Source of the DNA: Microlunatus parietis
GTDB taxonomy: Bacteria; Actinomycetota; Actinomycetes; Propionibacteriales; Propionibacteriaceae
Reading direction: 5' to 3'
DNA length: 64,000 bases
Assembly (NCBI RefSeq): GCF_013407955.1
Contig: NZ_JACCBU010000001.1
Location: forward strand, 2,728,001 to 2,792,000
Below the pieces are notes generated by a model, which was given only the letters and a program-made list of their open reading frames with translations, searched no databases and was not told where the DNA came from. The position numbers and the translations under genes are program-made. Shown here in pieces: positions 8,492 to 16,587 of this stretch (positions are counted from its first letter, which is position 1; each line of letters begins with the position of its first letter).

Positions 8492-10129
8492 GTGTCAGCC
8501 ACCGAACTCAACTCTCCCCTGCCCACCCATCCGCAGCCCAACCCCACCGCGTCCCGGCTCAGCCGGCGCGGGCTGCTCGGCCTCGGCGGTGTCACCGTCG
8601 TGGCCGCCTCGAGTGTTGCCTGGACCAGCACCGCGGCCGCGAAGCCGCTGCAAGCAGACCCCTTCACGCTCGGTGTCGCGTCGGGCGAGCCGGCAGCGGA
8701 CGGCGTCGTCCTGTGGACCCGGCTCGCCATCCAGCCGACCGCCCTGGATGGGCTGGGCGGCATGCCGTCGCGGCCGGTCGAGGTCGAGTGGGAGGTCGCG
8801 CTGGATCCGGGCTTCCGCCGGATCGCGCAGCGCGGCCGGATCGATGCCAAGCCCGAGCGCGCGCACAGTGTCCACGTCGAGCTCCGCGGCCTCCGGCCGA
8901 GCAGCGAATACTGGTACCGCTTCCGAGCCGAGCGGTACGTGAGCATGATCGGCCGCACCAAGACGGCGCCGGCGCCGGGGCATCAGAACAAGGAGATGAC
9001 GTTCGCGTTCGTCTCCTGCCAGAACCTTCCGGCCGGCTACTTCAACGCCTACGAGCACCTCGCGGCCGAGCAACTTGATCTTGTGGCGCATCTCGGCGAC
9101 TACATCTACGAGGGCGTCGGGGCGTCCCAGCTGCCCGGTCGCTCGCACCTGCCGGCTGCGGAGATCTTCAGCCTCGCCGACTATCGGGTACGGCACGCGC
9201 AGTACAAGACCGATCCGTACCTGCAGGCCGCGCATGCCAGCGCGCCGTGGGTCGCCGTACCGGATGATCATGAGGTCGAGAACAACTACGCCGGCGCGAT
9301 CAGCCAGATCGACACCGAGCCGGATCAGGACCCGGCCGTGTTCCTGGCCCGGCGCGCCGCCGCCTACCAGGCCTATTGGGAGCACCTGCCGTTCCGGCGC
9401 AGTTCGATGCCGAAGGGCCCGGACATGCAGCTGTACCGGCGGCTCCCGTACGGGACCTTGATCGACTTCGACCTGATCGACACCCGGCAATATCGGGCCG
9501 ACCAGGTGGAGCCGTGCCCGGGTGACTGCCCGGCACGCTGGGATCCGACCCGGACGATTCTCGGCGACCGCCAGGAGGACTGGCTGATCGGCGCGCTGTC
9601 GAAGACGCGGGCCACCTGGAAGATCATCGGGAACCAGTCGGTCACCTTCGACGCCGACGGCACCACGGGCGAGGGCGTCTCGTACAGCACCGACAACTGG
9701 ATGGGTTACGCCGGTGCCCGGCAGCGGCTCTACGAGCGGATCGCCGACCGTGGCGTGAAGAACTTCGTCGTGATCACCGGCGACGCCCACCGCAGCGCCG
9801 CCGCGAACCTCAAGCTCGACTTCCGTGACCAGAGCTCCTACACCGTCGGCACCGAGTTCCTCGGCACGTCGATCAGCTCGGGCGGCAACGGCACCGACCT
9901 GGACAACCGGGCCCGGATCTGGATGGCCGAGAACCCGCACGTGAAGTTCGGCAACGTGCAGCGCGGTTATCAGCGGGTACGGGTTCGCCGGGACGCCCTG
10001 ACCGTCGACTACCGTGTGGTGCCGCACGTGACCACCGAGGGCGCCCCGATCTCCACCAGGGTAAGCCTTTCCGTCGAAGCCGGTCGCGGCGGGGTCGCCG
10101 ACATCGAGGACGGCAAGCCAATCTCCTGA
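8492..10129 (+). CDS. phoD: alkaline phosphatase D (PhoD-type), Tat-exported
   Basis: The 545-residue protein has an N-terminal twin-arginine signal (S-R-R-G-L-L-G-L-G-G, then a hydrophobic stretch and A-A-A-K-P) and a PhoD N-terminal Fn3-like region (P-F-T-L-G-V-A-S-G-E-P). The metallophosphoesterase core includes H-L-G-D-Y-I-Y-E-G, D-D-H-E-V-E-N-N-Y and I-T-G-D-A-H-R-S. These residues bind Ca/Fe in PhoD enzymes, which release phosphate from phosphodiesters and monoesters outside the cell. GTG at 8492 is preferred because AGGAG sits about seven bases upstream and the Tat motif then lies near the N-terminus; a longer frame begins at 8318. It is a stand-alone gene after the tRNA. Phosphate control is likely but no Pho box was identified. 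Confidence 0.92.
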   Translation: MSATELNSPLPTHPQPNPTASRLSRRGLLGLGGVTVVAASSVAWTSTAAAKPLQADPFTLGVASGEPAADGVVLWTRLAIQPTALDGLGGMPSRPVEVEWEVALDPGFRRIAQRGRIDAKPERAHSVHVELRGLRPSSEYWYRFRAERYVSMIGRTKTAPAPGHQNKEMTFAFVSCQNLPAGYFNAYEHLAAEQLDLVAHLGDYIYEGVGASQLPGRSHLPAAEIFSLADYRVRHAQYKTDPYLQAAHASAPWVAVPDDHEVENNYAGAISQIDTEPDQDPAVFLARRAAAYQAYWEHLPFRRSSMPKGPDMQLYRRLPYGTLIDFDLIDTRQYRADQVEPCPGDCPARWDPTRTILGDRQEDWLIGALSKTRATWKIIGNQSVTFDADGTTGEGVSYSTDNWMGYAGARQRLYERIADRGVKNFVVITGDAHRSAAANLKLDFRDQSSYTVGTEFLGTSISSGGNGTDLDNRARIWMAENPHVKFGNVQRGYQRVRVRRDALTVDYRVVPHVTTEGAPISTRVSLSVEAGRGGVADIEDGKPIS

Positions 10130-10146
10130 TCACCCAGCAGTAGTTC

Positions 10147-10198
10147 CCCTGAGCCTGTCGAAGGGTCCGCTTGGCTCGGCCCTTCGACGGGCTCAGGG
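10147..10198. repeat. dispersed 19-bp repeat in inverted pair; possible terminator
   Basis: CCCTGAGCCTGTCGAAGGG (10147-10165) faces CCCTTCGACGGGCTCAGGG (10180-10198), an inverted pair with one mismatch and a 14-base spacer, directly after phoD. The same unit occurs at 17409, 18321, about 18358, 22894 and 51472. It is a widely known bacterial interspersed unit. Its place after a stop codon would let it act as a terminator. Confidence 0.85.
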
Positions 10199-10245
10199 TG
10201 CGTTCACGTCGACGGGACCTTCACAACCCCGCATCCCCTCCTGTA

Positions 10246-10261
10246 CTGTAAGCGCTTACAG
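10246..10261. promoter_or_regulatory. LacI-family operator CTGTAAGCGCTTACAG
   Basis: This is a perfect 16-bp palindrome with the central C-G typical of LacI-family sites, 23 bases before the LacI gene start at 10285. It probably mediates autoregulation, and also control of the sugar operon that follows if they share a transcript. No second copy was seen before 11344. Confidence 0.8.
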
Positions 10262-10284
10262 TCTCAACGCGGAGGTGGATCGAC

Positions 10285-11319
10285 ATGGCCGAGCGCGGGC
10301 CGGAAGCGGCGACGATCTACTCCGTCGCGCAGCGGGCCGGAGTGTCGATCGCCACCGTGTCGCGGGTCCTCCGCGGCGTCGACACCGCCTCCGCGAAGAC
10401 CCGGGACAAGGTGCTGGCGGCCGCCTCCGAGCTGGACTACGCGCCGCAGAACTCGGCCCGCAGCCTGGCCAGCAAGCGACACCGGGCCTATGCGGTGCTG
10501 ATGAGTGACACCACGGGCCCGTACTACTCCGAGCTCCTGATGGGCTTCGAGGCCGTCGCCTCGACCGCCGACGAGAGCGTCATCGTGGTCACCTCGACGC
10601 CGGACCTGGACGTCACCGCCATGCTGACCAATCTGCGCGGCCGGGTGGACGGGGTCATGATCGCGCCGAGCGCCGCGGACGAGGCGACCCAGGCCAAGAT
10701 CATCAATGCCATGCCGACCGTGTTGGTCGGCATGGATCCCTTGCCCGGTTCGGATCTGGTGCACAGTGAGAACACCACCCGCGCGACCGAACTGACCCGG
10801 CACCTGCTTGTCGATCATGGTCGCCGCAACCTGTTGTTCGTCGGCGAGCCGGACGGCGCGGCGGACGTCCGGGCCAGGTTCGCCGGCTTCCAGGCCGCGC
10901 ATGCCGAGGCCGGTCTCCGGCCCAAGGCACCGCTGCTGACCCACGGCGCCAACGAGGCGATCGGCCTCGCCATGGTGGACAAGATCTATCGTCGCCGCGC
11001 AGGCGTGGACGCCCTCGTCTGCGCCAACGACGAACTCGCGTTGTCGATCATGTACGGGCTCCGGCTCCGCGGCATCGGCATCCCGGACGAGCTGGCCGTG
11101 GTCGGCTGGGACGACGTGCCCACCGCCCGGTACGTAGAGCCGGGGCTGACCACGGTCCGGCAGCCGGTTCGCGAGATGGGGGCCCGCGCCGCGGAGGTGC
11201 TGCGGGACCGGCTGGCCGGCGCACCGGTCGGCGAACCGCACCAGCTGCCCACCGAGTTGATCATCCGCGCCTCCTGTGGTTGCCCGCCGCAGAACTTCCT
11301 GGCATCCGACGCGCCGTAG
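10285..11319 (+). CDS. LacI-family transcriptional regulator of the GH94/ABC operon
   Basis: The 344-residue protein has the LacI helix-turn-helix at residues 11-35 (I-Y-S-V-A-Q-R-A-G-V-S-I-A-T-V-S-R-V-L) with the minor-groove hinge A-R-S-L-A-S. A periplasmic-binding-like sensor domain follows, with the conserved G-W-D-D-V-P-T-A and late P-x-L-T-T-V-R-Q-P. GGAGGTGG precedes the ATG. It sits directly upstream of the binding-protein gene (24-base gap), so it most likely represses the operon until a sugar or sugar phosphate binds. The palindrome at 10246 is its probable site. An unusual Cys-Gly-Cys ends the last family helix. Confidence 0.93.
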   Translation: MAERGPEAATIYSVAQRAGVSIATVSRVLRGVDTASAKTRDKVLAAASELDYAPQNSARSLASKRHRAYAVLMSDTTGPYYSELLMGFEAVASTADESVIVVTSTPDLDVTAMLTNLRGRVDGVMIAPSAADEATQAKIINAMPTVLVGMDPLPGSDLVHSENTTRATELTRHLLVDHGRRNLLFVGEPDGAADVRARFAGFQAAHAEAGLRPKAPLLTHGANEAIGLAMVDKIYRRRAGVDALVCANDELALSIMYGLRLRGIGIPDELAVVGWDDVPTARYVEPGLTTVRQPVREMGARAAEVLRDRLAGAPVGEPHQLPTELIIRASCGCPPQNFLASDAP

Positions 11320-11343
11320 CGTCAGAACTGAAGGGGAACGATC

Positions 11344-13026
11344 ATGAAACTGTCCCGCACCGTCGCTGGAGCCATCACCGCCCTTGCCCTGGTCATGACC
11401 GGGTGCGCCAACATCGGGCGTGAACAACCCGCTCCCGGCGGCGCCAGCCCGGGTGGAGAGGAGAAGATGATCTCCGAGCTCATCCTGCCGCTCGACATCC
11501 CGGGCGCCATCACGTCCGAGTCGCTGGCGAATTACAACCCGCTGGCGCCGACCAACATGGCAACCGACCACATCTTCCAGACGCTGATGATCCGGAACAC
11601 CTTCACCTGCGAGGCCGAGCCGCTGCTGGCCACGGGGTATGAGTGGACCGACCCGAAGACCCTGGTGATCACGCTTCGTGAGGGCGTCAAGTGGAGCGAC
11701 GGAACCCCGTTCACCGCCGACGATGTGGTCTGGAACCTCGAGGCCCGCAAGAAGTATCCCGCCACAGACACGGCCGGCCTCTGGAAGGACATCCAGGGCG
11801 CACCGGCCACCGGTGTCACGGCCGACGGCAACAAGGTCACGGTCACCTTCGCCGGGCCGGCGCCGCTCAAGATCGACACGATTCTCGGTGAGCGGATGTA
11901 CATGGTGCCCAAGCACATCTACGGCGAGGTCGGTGACCTCACGAAGTACGTCGACAAGGATCCGGTCGGCACCGGTCCGTTCAAGGTGGGCAGCTTCAAC
12001 GGCCGGCGATTGGTCCTGGATCGCAACCCGAGCTACTGGGGTGCCGACCAGATCAAGATCGAAAAACTCCGGTTGGAGGGCAAGTTCGATGACACGAATA
12101 CGGCGGCGTTGAAGCTGCGCGACGGCAGCCTTGATGTCTACCAGGGCGACATCCCGAATCCGGAGAAGTCGGTCAAACTGGACGGTGTCGTCGACTATTA
12201 CTACGCCCCGGACGGCACCACCGTTGTGGTCCCGAATGGTGACCGCGATGTGACCGGCGATCCGAAGTTCCGTGAGGCGCTGGCGTACGGCACCAACAAG
12301 GAGGAGGCCACCCAGAAGGCGACCTACGGCGTGATGGAACCGGCGAGCCAGACCATGCTGAAGCTGCCGATGCAGGCCGCCGACCTGCCGGCGAAGTACG
12401 CGGCCGACGGCGGCAAGATCCCGTACGACCCGGAGAAGGCGAAGCAGCTGCTGGACCAGGCCGGCTACCGGCTCGGTCCGGACGGGAAGCGGCTGGGCAA
12501 GGACGGCAAGCCGATGTCCTTCGTGTTCAGCGTGCAGGCCGGCTGGATCGACTACATCGCCCTGGTCGACACCGTGGTCCGCAACTGGAAGGCGCTCGGC
12601 ATCGACATCAAGATGGTCGCCACCGACCCGCCCGCCGTCGACTCGATGAAGAAGACCGGCGACTTCGACTTCATCCTCGAGTACGTCCACGGCGGCTGCC
12701 AGCGCAATCGTGATCTTGGATCTCGATTGGACTCCAAACAGATCGCCGACGGCAAGGAGAACACGCCGAACCAGGCCCGCTACCGCAATCCCGAGATCGA
12801 TCAGCTGCTGAGGGATCTCGATCAGACCACCGATCCGGTCGTCCTGAAGGCCGGGGTGGAGAAGATCATCGACATCTACATGACCGAATTCCCCTACCTT
12901 GCGCTGAACTACGCTCCGGGTCGGATCGACTACCGGTTGGACAAGGCGGTCGGCTGGCCGTCGGCGGAGAATCCGTACCCGACGGCCATGATCATGGTCG
13001 TGCACAGGCTGCGACCGAAGCAGTGA
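11344..13026 (+). CDS. ABC transporter substrate-binding lipoprotein, family 5 (SBP_bac_5)
   Basis: The 560-residue protein has a lipoprotein signal ending L-V-M-T-G-C with the lipid Cys at 21. Family 5 marks follow: L-R-E-G-V-K-W-S-D-G-T-P-F-T-A-D-D-V-V, D-P-V-G-T-G-P-F-K-V and D-P-E-K-A-K-Q-L-L. The family binds oligopeptides, nickel or, in several saccharolytic bacteria, beta-linked oligosaccharides. The adjoining GH94 phosphorylase points to a beta-glucan oligosaccharide here, which is inference. AAGGGGAACGATC precedes the ATG. Genes for two permeases, a double ATPase and the phosphorylase follow in order with gaps or overlaps of a few bases. Confidence 0.92.
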   Translation: MKLSRTVAGAITALALVMTGCANIGREQPAPGGASPGGEEKMISELILPLDIPGAITSESLANYNPLAPTNMATDHIFQTLMIRNTFTCEAEPLLATGYEWTDPKTLVITLREGVKWSDGTPFTADDVVWNLEARKKYPATDTAGLWKDIQGAPATGVTADGNKVTVTFAGPAPLKIDTILGERMYMVPKHIYGEVGDLTKYVDKDPVGTGPFKVGSFNGRRLVLDRNPSYWGADQIKIEKLRLEGKFDDTNTAALKLRDGSLDVYQGDIPNPEKSVKLDGVVDYYYAPDGTTVVVPNGDRDVTGDPKFREALAYGTNKEEATQKATYGVMEPASQTMLKLPMQAADLPAKYAADGGKIPYDPEKAKQLLDQAGYRLGPDGKRLGKDGKPMSFVFSVQAGWIDYIALVDTVVRNWKALGIDIKMVATDPPAVDSMKKTGDFDFILEYVHGGCQRNRDLGSRLDSKQIADGKENTPNQARYRNPEIDQLLRDLDQTTDPVVLKAGVEKIIDIYMTEFPYLALNYAPGRIDYRLDKAVGWPSAENPYPTAMIMVVHRLRPKQ

Positions 13027-13038
13027 TCGGGCACCGCC

Positions 13039-14031
13039 ATGAAGTACTACCTGGCCAAGATCGGCTACTTCCTGCTCACCGTGTGGGCGGCGATCACGCT
13101 GAACTTCTTCATCCCACGGCTGCAACCCGGCGACCCGGCCGAGCAGATGGTACGGAAGCTGCAAACGACCCAAGGTCAAGATCTTGATCCGGCCCAGGTC
13201 GAGGCGGTCCGGGTCATGCTCGGCATCCCCAACACCAGCCTCTGGGAGCAATACCTGGCCTACTTCGGCCAGCTAGCCCGGGGCGACTTCGGAATCTCCT
13301 TCATCTACTACCCCTTCCCGGTGATGCAGGTGATCGGCGAGGCACTGCCTTGGACCATCGGTCTGGTCGGGGTCACCCAGATCCTGGCCTTCGTGATCGG
13401 CGTTCTGCTGGGGGCGTTTGCGGCCTGGCGGCGCGACGGGGCCTTCGACTCCATCGTGTCGCTCGGTTCGACCTTCATCGGCAACCTGCCCGGCTTCTGG
13501 ATCGGTTTGTTGATCTTGAGCCTGCTCGGCTTCCAGCTCGGTTGGTTCCCGACCCAGGGCGGCTGGGGCAGCTACACCGAACCGGGCTGGAACGGGCTGT
13601 TCATCGCCGACGTGATCGCGCACTCCTTCCTGCCGGCGCTGTCGCTGATGGTCACCGCGCCGATCGGGTTCATCCTCGGGATGCGCAACACCATGGTGCA
13701 GACACTGGGCGAGGACTACATCCGGCTCGCCCAGGCCGCCGGACTGCCCGAACGCCGGATCGCTCTCGGGTACGGCGCGCGGAACGCACTCCTGCCGAGC
13801 GTGACCAGCTTCGCCCTGTCCCTCGGCGCGCTGATCGGCGGAACGGTCATGATCGAAGCCATCTACGACTTTCCCGGCATGGGGCGGCTGCTGGCCGATG
13901 CGGCCAACAACCGGGACTACCCGCTGATGCAGGGCGCGCTGCTGTTGATGATCTTGGCCGTACTGCTGGCCAATCTGATCGCCGATCTGCTGTACGGCGT
14001 GCTCGATCCACGGGCCAGGAGGGCATCATGA
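13039..14031 (+). CDS. ABC transporter permease, DppB/OppB type
   Basis: The 330-residue protein has six predicted membrane segments. The N-terminal helix is followed by N-F-F-I-P-R-L-Q-P-G-D-P, typical of DppB-type permeases. The EAA loop, which contacts the ATPase, reads Y-I-R-L-A-Q-A-A-G-L-P-E-R-R-I-A. The start follows the binding-protein stop by 12 bases. Its stop overlaps the next permease start in ATGA, which indicates translational coupling. With the DppC-type partner it forms the membrane channel for the oligosaccharide inferred from the operon. Confidence 0.93.
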   Translation: MKYYLAKIGYFLLTVWAAITLNFFIPRLQPGDPAEQMVRKLQTTQGQDLDPAQVEAVRVMLGIPNTSLWEQYLAYFGQLARGDFGISFIYYPFPVMQVIGEALPWTIGLVGVTQILAFVIGVLLGAFAAWRRDGAFDSIVSLGSTFIGNLPGFWIGLLILSLLGFQLGWFPTQGGWGSYTEPGWNGLFIADVIAHSFLPALSLMVTAPIGFILGMRNTMVQTLGEDYIRLAQAAGLPERRIALGYGARNALLPSVTSFALSLGALIGGTVMIEAIYDFPGMGRLLADAANNRDYPLMQGALLLMILAVLLANLIADLLYGVLDPRARRAS

Positions 14032-14921
14032 CCGAGGCCGAGACCGCTACGGCCATCAAGGAAGCCCGGCTCGCCAAGCCGCCGAACTGGTTTCAGATCA
14101 TCTGGAGCAGCGGCAAGGCCCGAGTCGGATTGATCTTGCTCGGCCTGTTCGTGATCATGGCGATCGCCGCTCCCCTGCTGTCGCCGTACGACCCGCAGGA
14201 CGGCTCGTTCGAGCAGCTGCTGCAGCCGAGTCTCGAGCATCCGATGGGCACCACCTCGCAGGGCTACGACATCTTGGCCCAGTTTCTGTACGGCGCCAGG
14301 TTGTCGTTGCTGGTCGGTCTGCTCGGCGGCGGCTTCGCCACGGTGCTCGCGGTCGTGATCGGACTGATCTCCGGCTACACCGAAGGCACGGTGGTTGATC
14401 ATGCGCTCTCCTTCGTCACCAACCTGGCGCTGGTGGTGCCGATCCTGCCGTTGATGATGGTGATCGTCGCCTACAGCGAGTCCCGCGGCCTGGGGCTGAT
14501 GGTGTTCGTCATCGGCGTGACCAGCTGGGCCGGTGCCGCCCGAGCCAAGCGCGCCCAGATCATCACGCTGCGCAGCCGCGAGTTCGTCACCGCCGCCAAG
14601 TTCTCCGGCGAGGGCACCTGGCCGATCGTGTTCCGGGAGATCATGCCCAACATGACGTCCTTGATCGTCTCCGGCTTCATCGGCGCGGCCACCGGCGCGA
14701 TCGCTGCCGAGGCCGGGCTGAGCTTCCTCGGCTTCGGCGATCCGCAGACCGTCAGCTGGGGACAGATGCTCGCGTTCGCCCAGCAGGCCGGCGCCCTGGT
14801 CCAGGGCTTCTGGATCTGGCTCGTCGTGCCGGGCCTCGCACTCGCCGTGTTGATCACCGCGCTGACGTTCGTCAACTTCGGCGTCGACCTGATCAGCAAC
14901 CCGCACCTGAGGGAGAACTGA
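14028..14921 (+). CDS. ABC transporter permease, DppC/OppC type
   Basis: The 297-residue protein has the OppC N-terminal layout: a cytosolic lead, the first helix G-L-I-L-L-G-L-F-V-I-M-A-I, then P-M-G-T-T-S-Q-G-Y-D. The EAA-type loop is R-S-R-E-F-V-T-A-A-K-F-S-G-E-G-T-W. The usual G-T-D-x-x-G-R-D is here G-T-T-S-Q-G-Y-D, as in the sugar-linked subgroup (CUT-like Opp systems). ATG at 14028 overlaps the upstream stop by four bases and is preceded by AGGAGG. The double-ATPase gene begins one base after its stop. Confidence 0.92.
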   Translation: MTEAETATAIKEARLAKPPNWFQIIWSSGKARVGLILLGLFVIMAIAAPLLSPYDPQDGSFEQLLQPSLEHPMGTTSQGYDILAQFLYGARLSLLVGLLGGGFATVLAVVIGLISGYTEGTVVDHALSFVTNLALVVPILPLMMVIVAYSESRGLGLMVFVIGVTSWAGAARAKRAQIITLRSREFVTAAKFSGEGTWPIVFREIMPNMTSLIVSGFIGAATGAIAAEAGLSFLGFGDPQTVSWGQMLAFAQQAGALVQGFWIWLVVPGLALAVLITALTFVNFGVDLISNPHLREN

Positions 14922-14922
14922 C

Positions 14923-16587
14923 ATGCCAGCGTTGCTCGAGGTGCAGGGCCTCACCGTCGAATACCGGCCCAGGCTGCATCCACCGCTGACCGCGGTGGAC
15001 GACGTCTCGTTCACCCTGGCGGACGGCGAGTTCGTCGGGCTGATCGGCGAGTCCGGTTCCGGCAAGACCACGCTCGGCACCGCCGTACTGCAGCTGCTGA
15101 AGCCACCCGCGCACGTGACCGGCGGCGCGATCCGGTTCGACGGCAAGGATCTCACCGAGCTCACCCCGGAGGGTCTGCGCGAGGTGCGCTGGCGGGACCT
15201 GTCGACCGTGTTCCAGAGCAGCATGAATTCGCTCAATCCGGTGGTCCGGATCCAGACGATCTTCACCGACGTGATGCGCGCTCATACCGACTGGCCGCAG
15301 GCCAAGATCAGGAACCGGTCGGTCGAGCTGCTGGAGATGGTGCAGATCGACCCGCGGTTCCTCGACGCCTACCCGCACGAGCTGTCCGGCGGCATGCGGC
15401 AGCGGGTCAACCTGGCGCTGGCGCTGGCCCTGGAGCCGCGGCTGGTGCTGCTGGACGAGCCGACCACCGGGCTCGACGTGCTGGTGCAGCGGCGGATCCT
15501 GGACAACATCCGTGATCTGCAACGCCAGCAGGGCTTCGCGGTGCTCTTCGTCTCGCACGACCTGGGCACCGTCCTGGAAACGTCGGACCGGATCATGATC
15601 ATGTACGACGGCAAGATCGTCGAGACGGCGACCACGGTGGAGCTGCTGGCCGGGCCGAAGCATCCGTACGCGCAGGAGCTGCTCGGCTCCTATCTGGAGA
15701 CGTTCAACGAGACCCAGCACGACCCGCCGCCCGCGGAGCAGCGGAAGACGATCATCGAGGTCATCGGCGTGCGGCGTCAGTACAGTCGACGGCAGGGTCT
15801 CCGGTCCACGCCGGTGATCGCGGTCGACGACGTGTCGTTCAGCCTGGCCGCCGGCGAGGTGACGGCCCTGGTCGGCCAGAGCGGCAGCGGCAAGAGCACG
15901 CTGGCGAAGTTGATCACCGGCATCGAGAAGCCGAGCGGCGGCAGTGTCCGGTTCCACGGTGAGCACGAGGTCACCGAGGTCGCCCGGTTGCGCGGCGCCG
16001 GGATGCGCGAGTTCCGGCGGGCGGTGCAGTACGTGTTCCAGGACCCGTACGCGGCGCTGAACCCGGCGCGGACCGTCGGCTACTACCTGACCCGGCCGAT
16101 CCGGAACTTCGGCGGCGCGGACCGGACCCGGCTGCGCGGCGCCGCGGTCACCGAACGTGCCCTGGAACTGTTGCAGGCCGTGGGTCTGACGCCGCCGGAG
16201 CGCTACCTCGGCCGGTTCCCGTTCGAGCTGTCCGGCGGCCAACGGCAGCGGGTGGTGATCGCGAGGGCCCTGGCGTCGAACCCGAAGCTCCTGATCGCCG
16301 ACGAGCCGATCGCCAGCCTCGATGTGTCGATCCGGGCCGAGATCCTCGAACTGCTGAACAGCCTGGTCGACACGCACGGCGTCGGCATCCTCTACATCAC
16401 CCACGATCTGCTCAGCGCGAAGATGCTGTCCGATCATGCGCTGGTGCTCAACGAGGGCAGGCTGGTCGAGTCCGGTCCGGCCGCGGACGTGATCAACAAC
16501 CCGAAGGATCCCTACACCAGGAAGCTGCTGGACGCGATCCCGCAGCCTTCGCATCGGAAGGACGTCAGTGCCTCACTCGGAAGCTAG
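14923..16587 (+). CDS. fused double ATP-binding protein (OppD-OppF type)
   Basis: The 554-residue protein holds two complete ABC ATPase domains in one chain. The first has Walker A G-E-S-G-S-G-K-T-T (42-50), signature L-S-G-G-M-R-Q-R (about 153) and Walker B L-V-L-L-D-E-P-T-T-G-L-D. The second has G-Q-S-G-S-G-K-S-T (about 317), L-S-G-G-Q-R-Q-R (about 436) and L-L-I-A-D-E-P-I-A-S-L-D. The first half is OppD-like and the second OppF-like, so one polypeptide can supply both motor subunits. The C-terminal Cys-rich extension of classic OppD is absent. Its last 20 bases overlap the GH94 gene, which has its ribosome site (GGAAGGA) inside this gene. Confidence 0.93.
   Translation: MPALLEVQGLTVEYRPRLHPPLTAVDDVSFTLADGEFVGLIGESGSGKTTLGTAVLQLLKPPAHVTGGAIRFDGKDLTELTPEGLREVRWRDLSTVFQSSMNSLNPVVRIQTIFTDVMRAHTDWPQAKIRNRSVELLEMVQIDPRFLDAYPHELSGGMRQRVNLALALALEPRLVLLDEPTTGLDVLVQRRILDNIRDLQRQQGFAVLFVSHDLGTVLETSDRIMIMYDGKIVETATTVELLAGPKHPYAQELLGSYLETFNETQHDPPPAEQRKTIIEVIGVRRQYSRRQGLRSTPVIAVDDVSFSLAAGEVTALVGQSGSGKSTLAKLITGIEKPSGGSVRFHGEHEVTEVARLRGAGMREFRRAVQYVFQDPYAALNPARTVGYYLTRPIRNFGGADRTRLRGAAVTERALELLQAVGLTPPERYLGRFPFELSGGQRQRVVIARALASNPKLLIADEPIASLDVSIRAEILELLNSLVDTHGVGILYITHDLLSAKMLSDHALVLNEGRLVESGPAADVINNPKDPYTRKLLDAIPQPSHRKDVSASLGS

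Noticed and set aside
10264..13251. A very long open frame on the minus strand opposite the LacI and binding-protein genes
   Set aside because: It is the antisense shadow of GC-rich codons. Composition is Arg/Gly/Val/Leu-rich without domains, and the plus-strand genes have clear motifs and ribosome sites.
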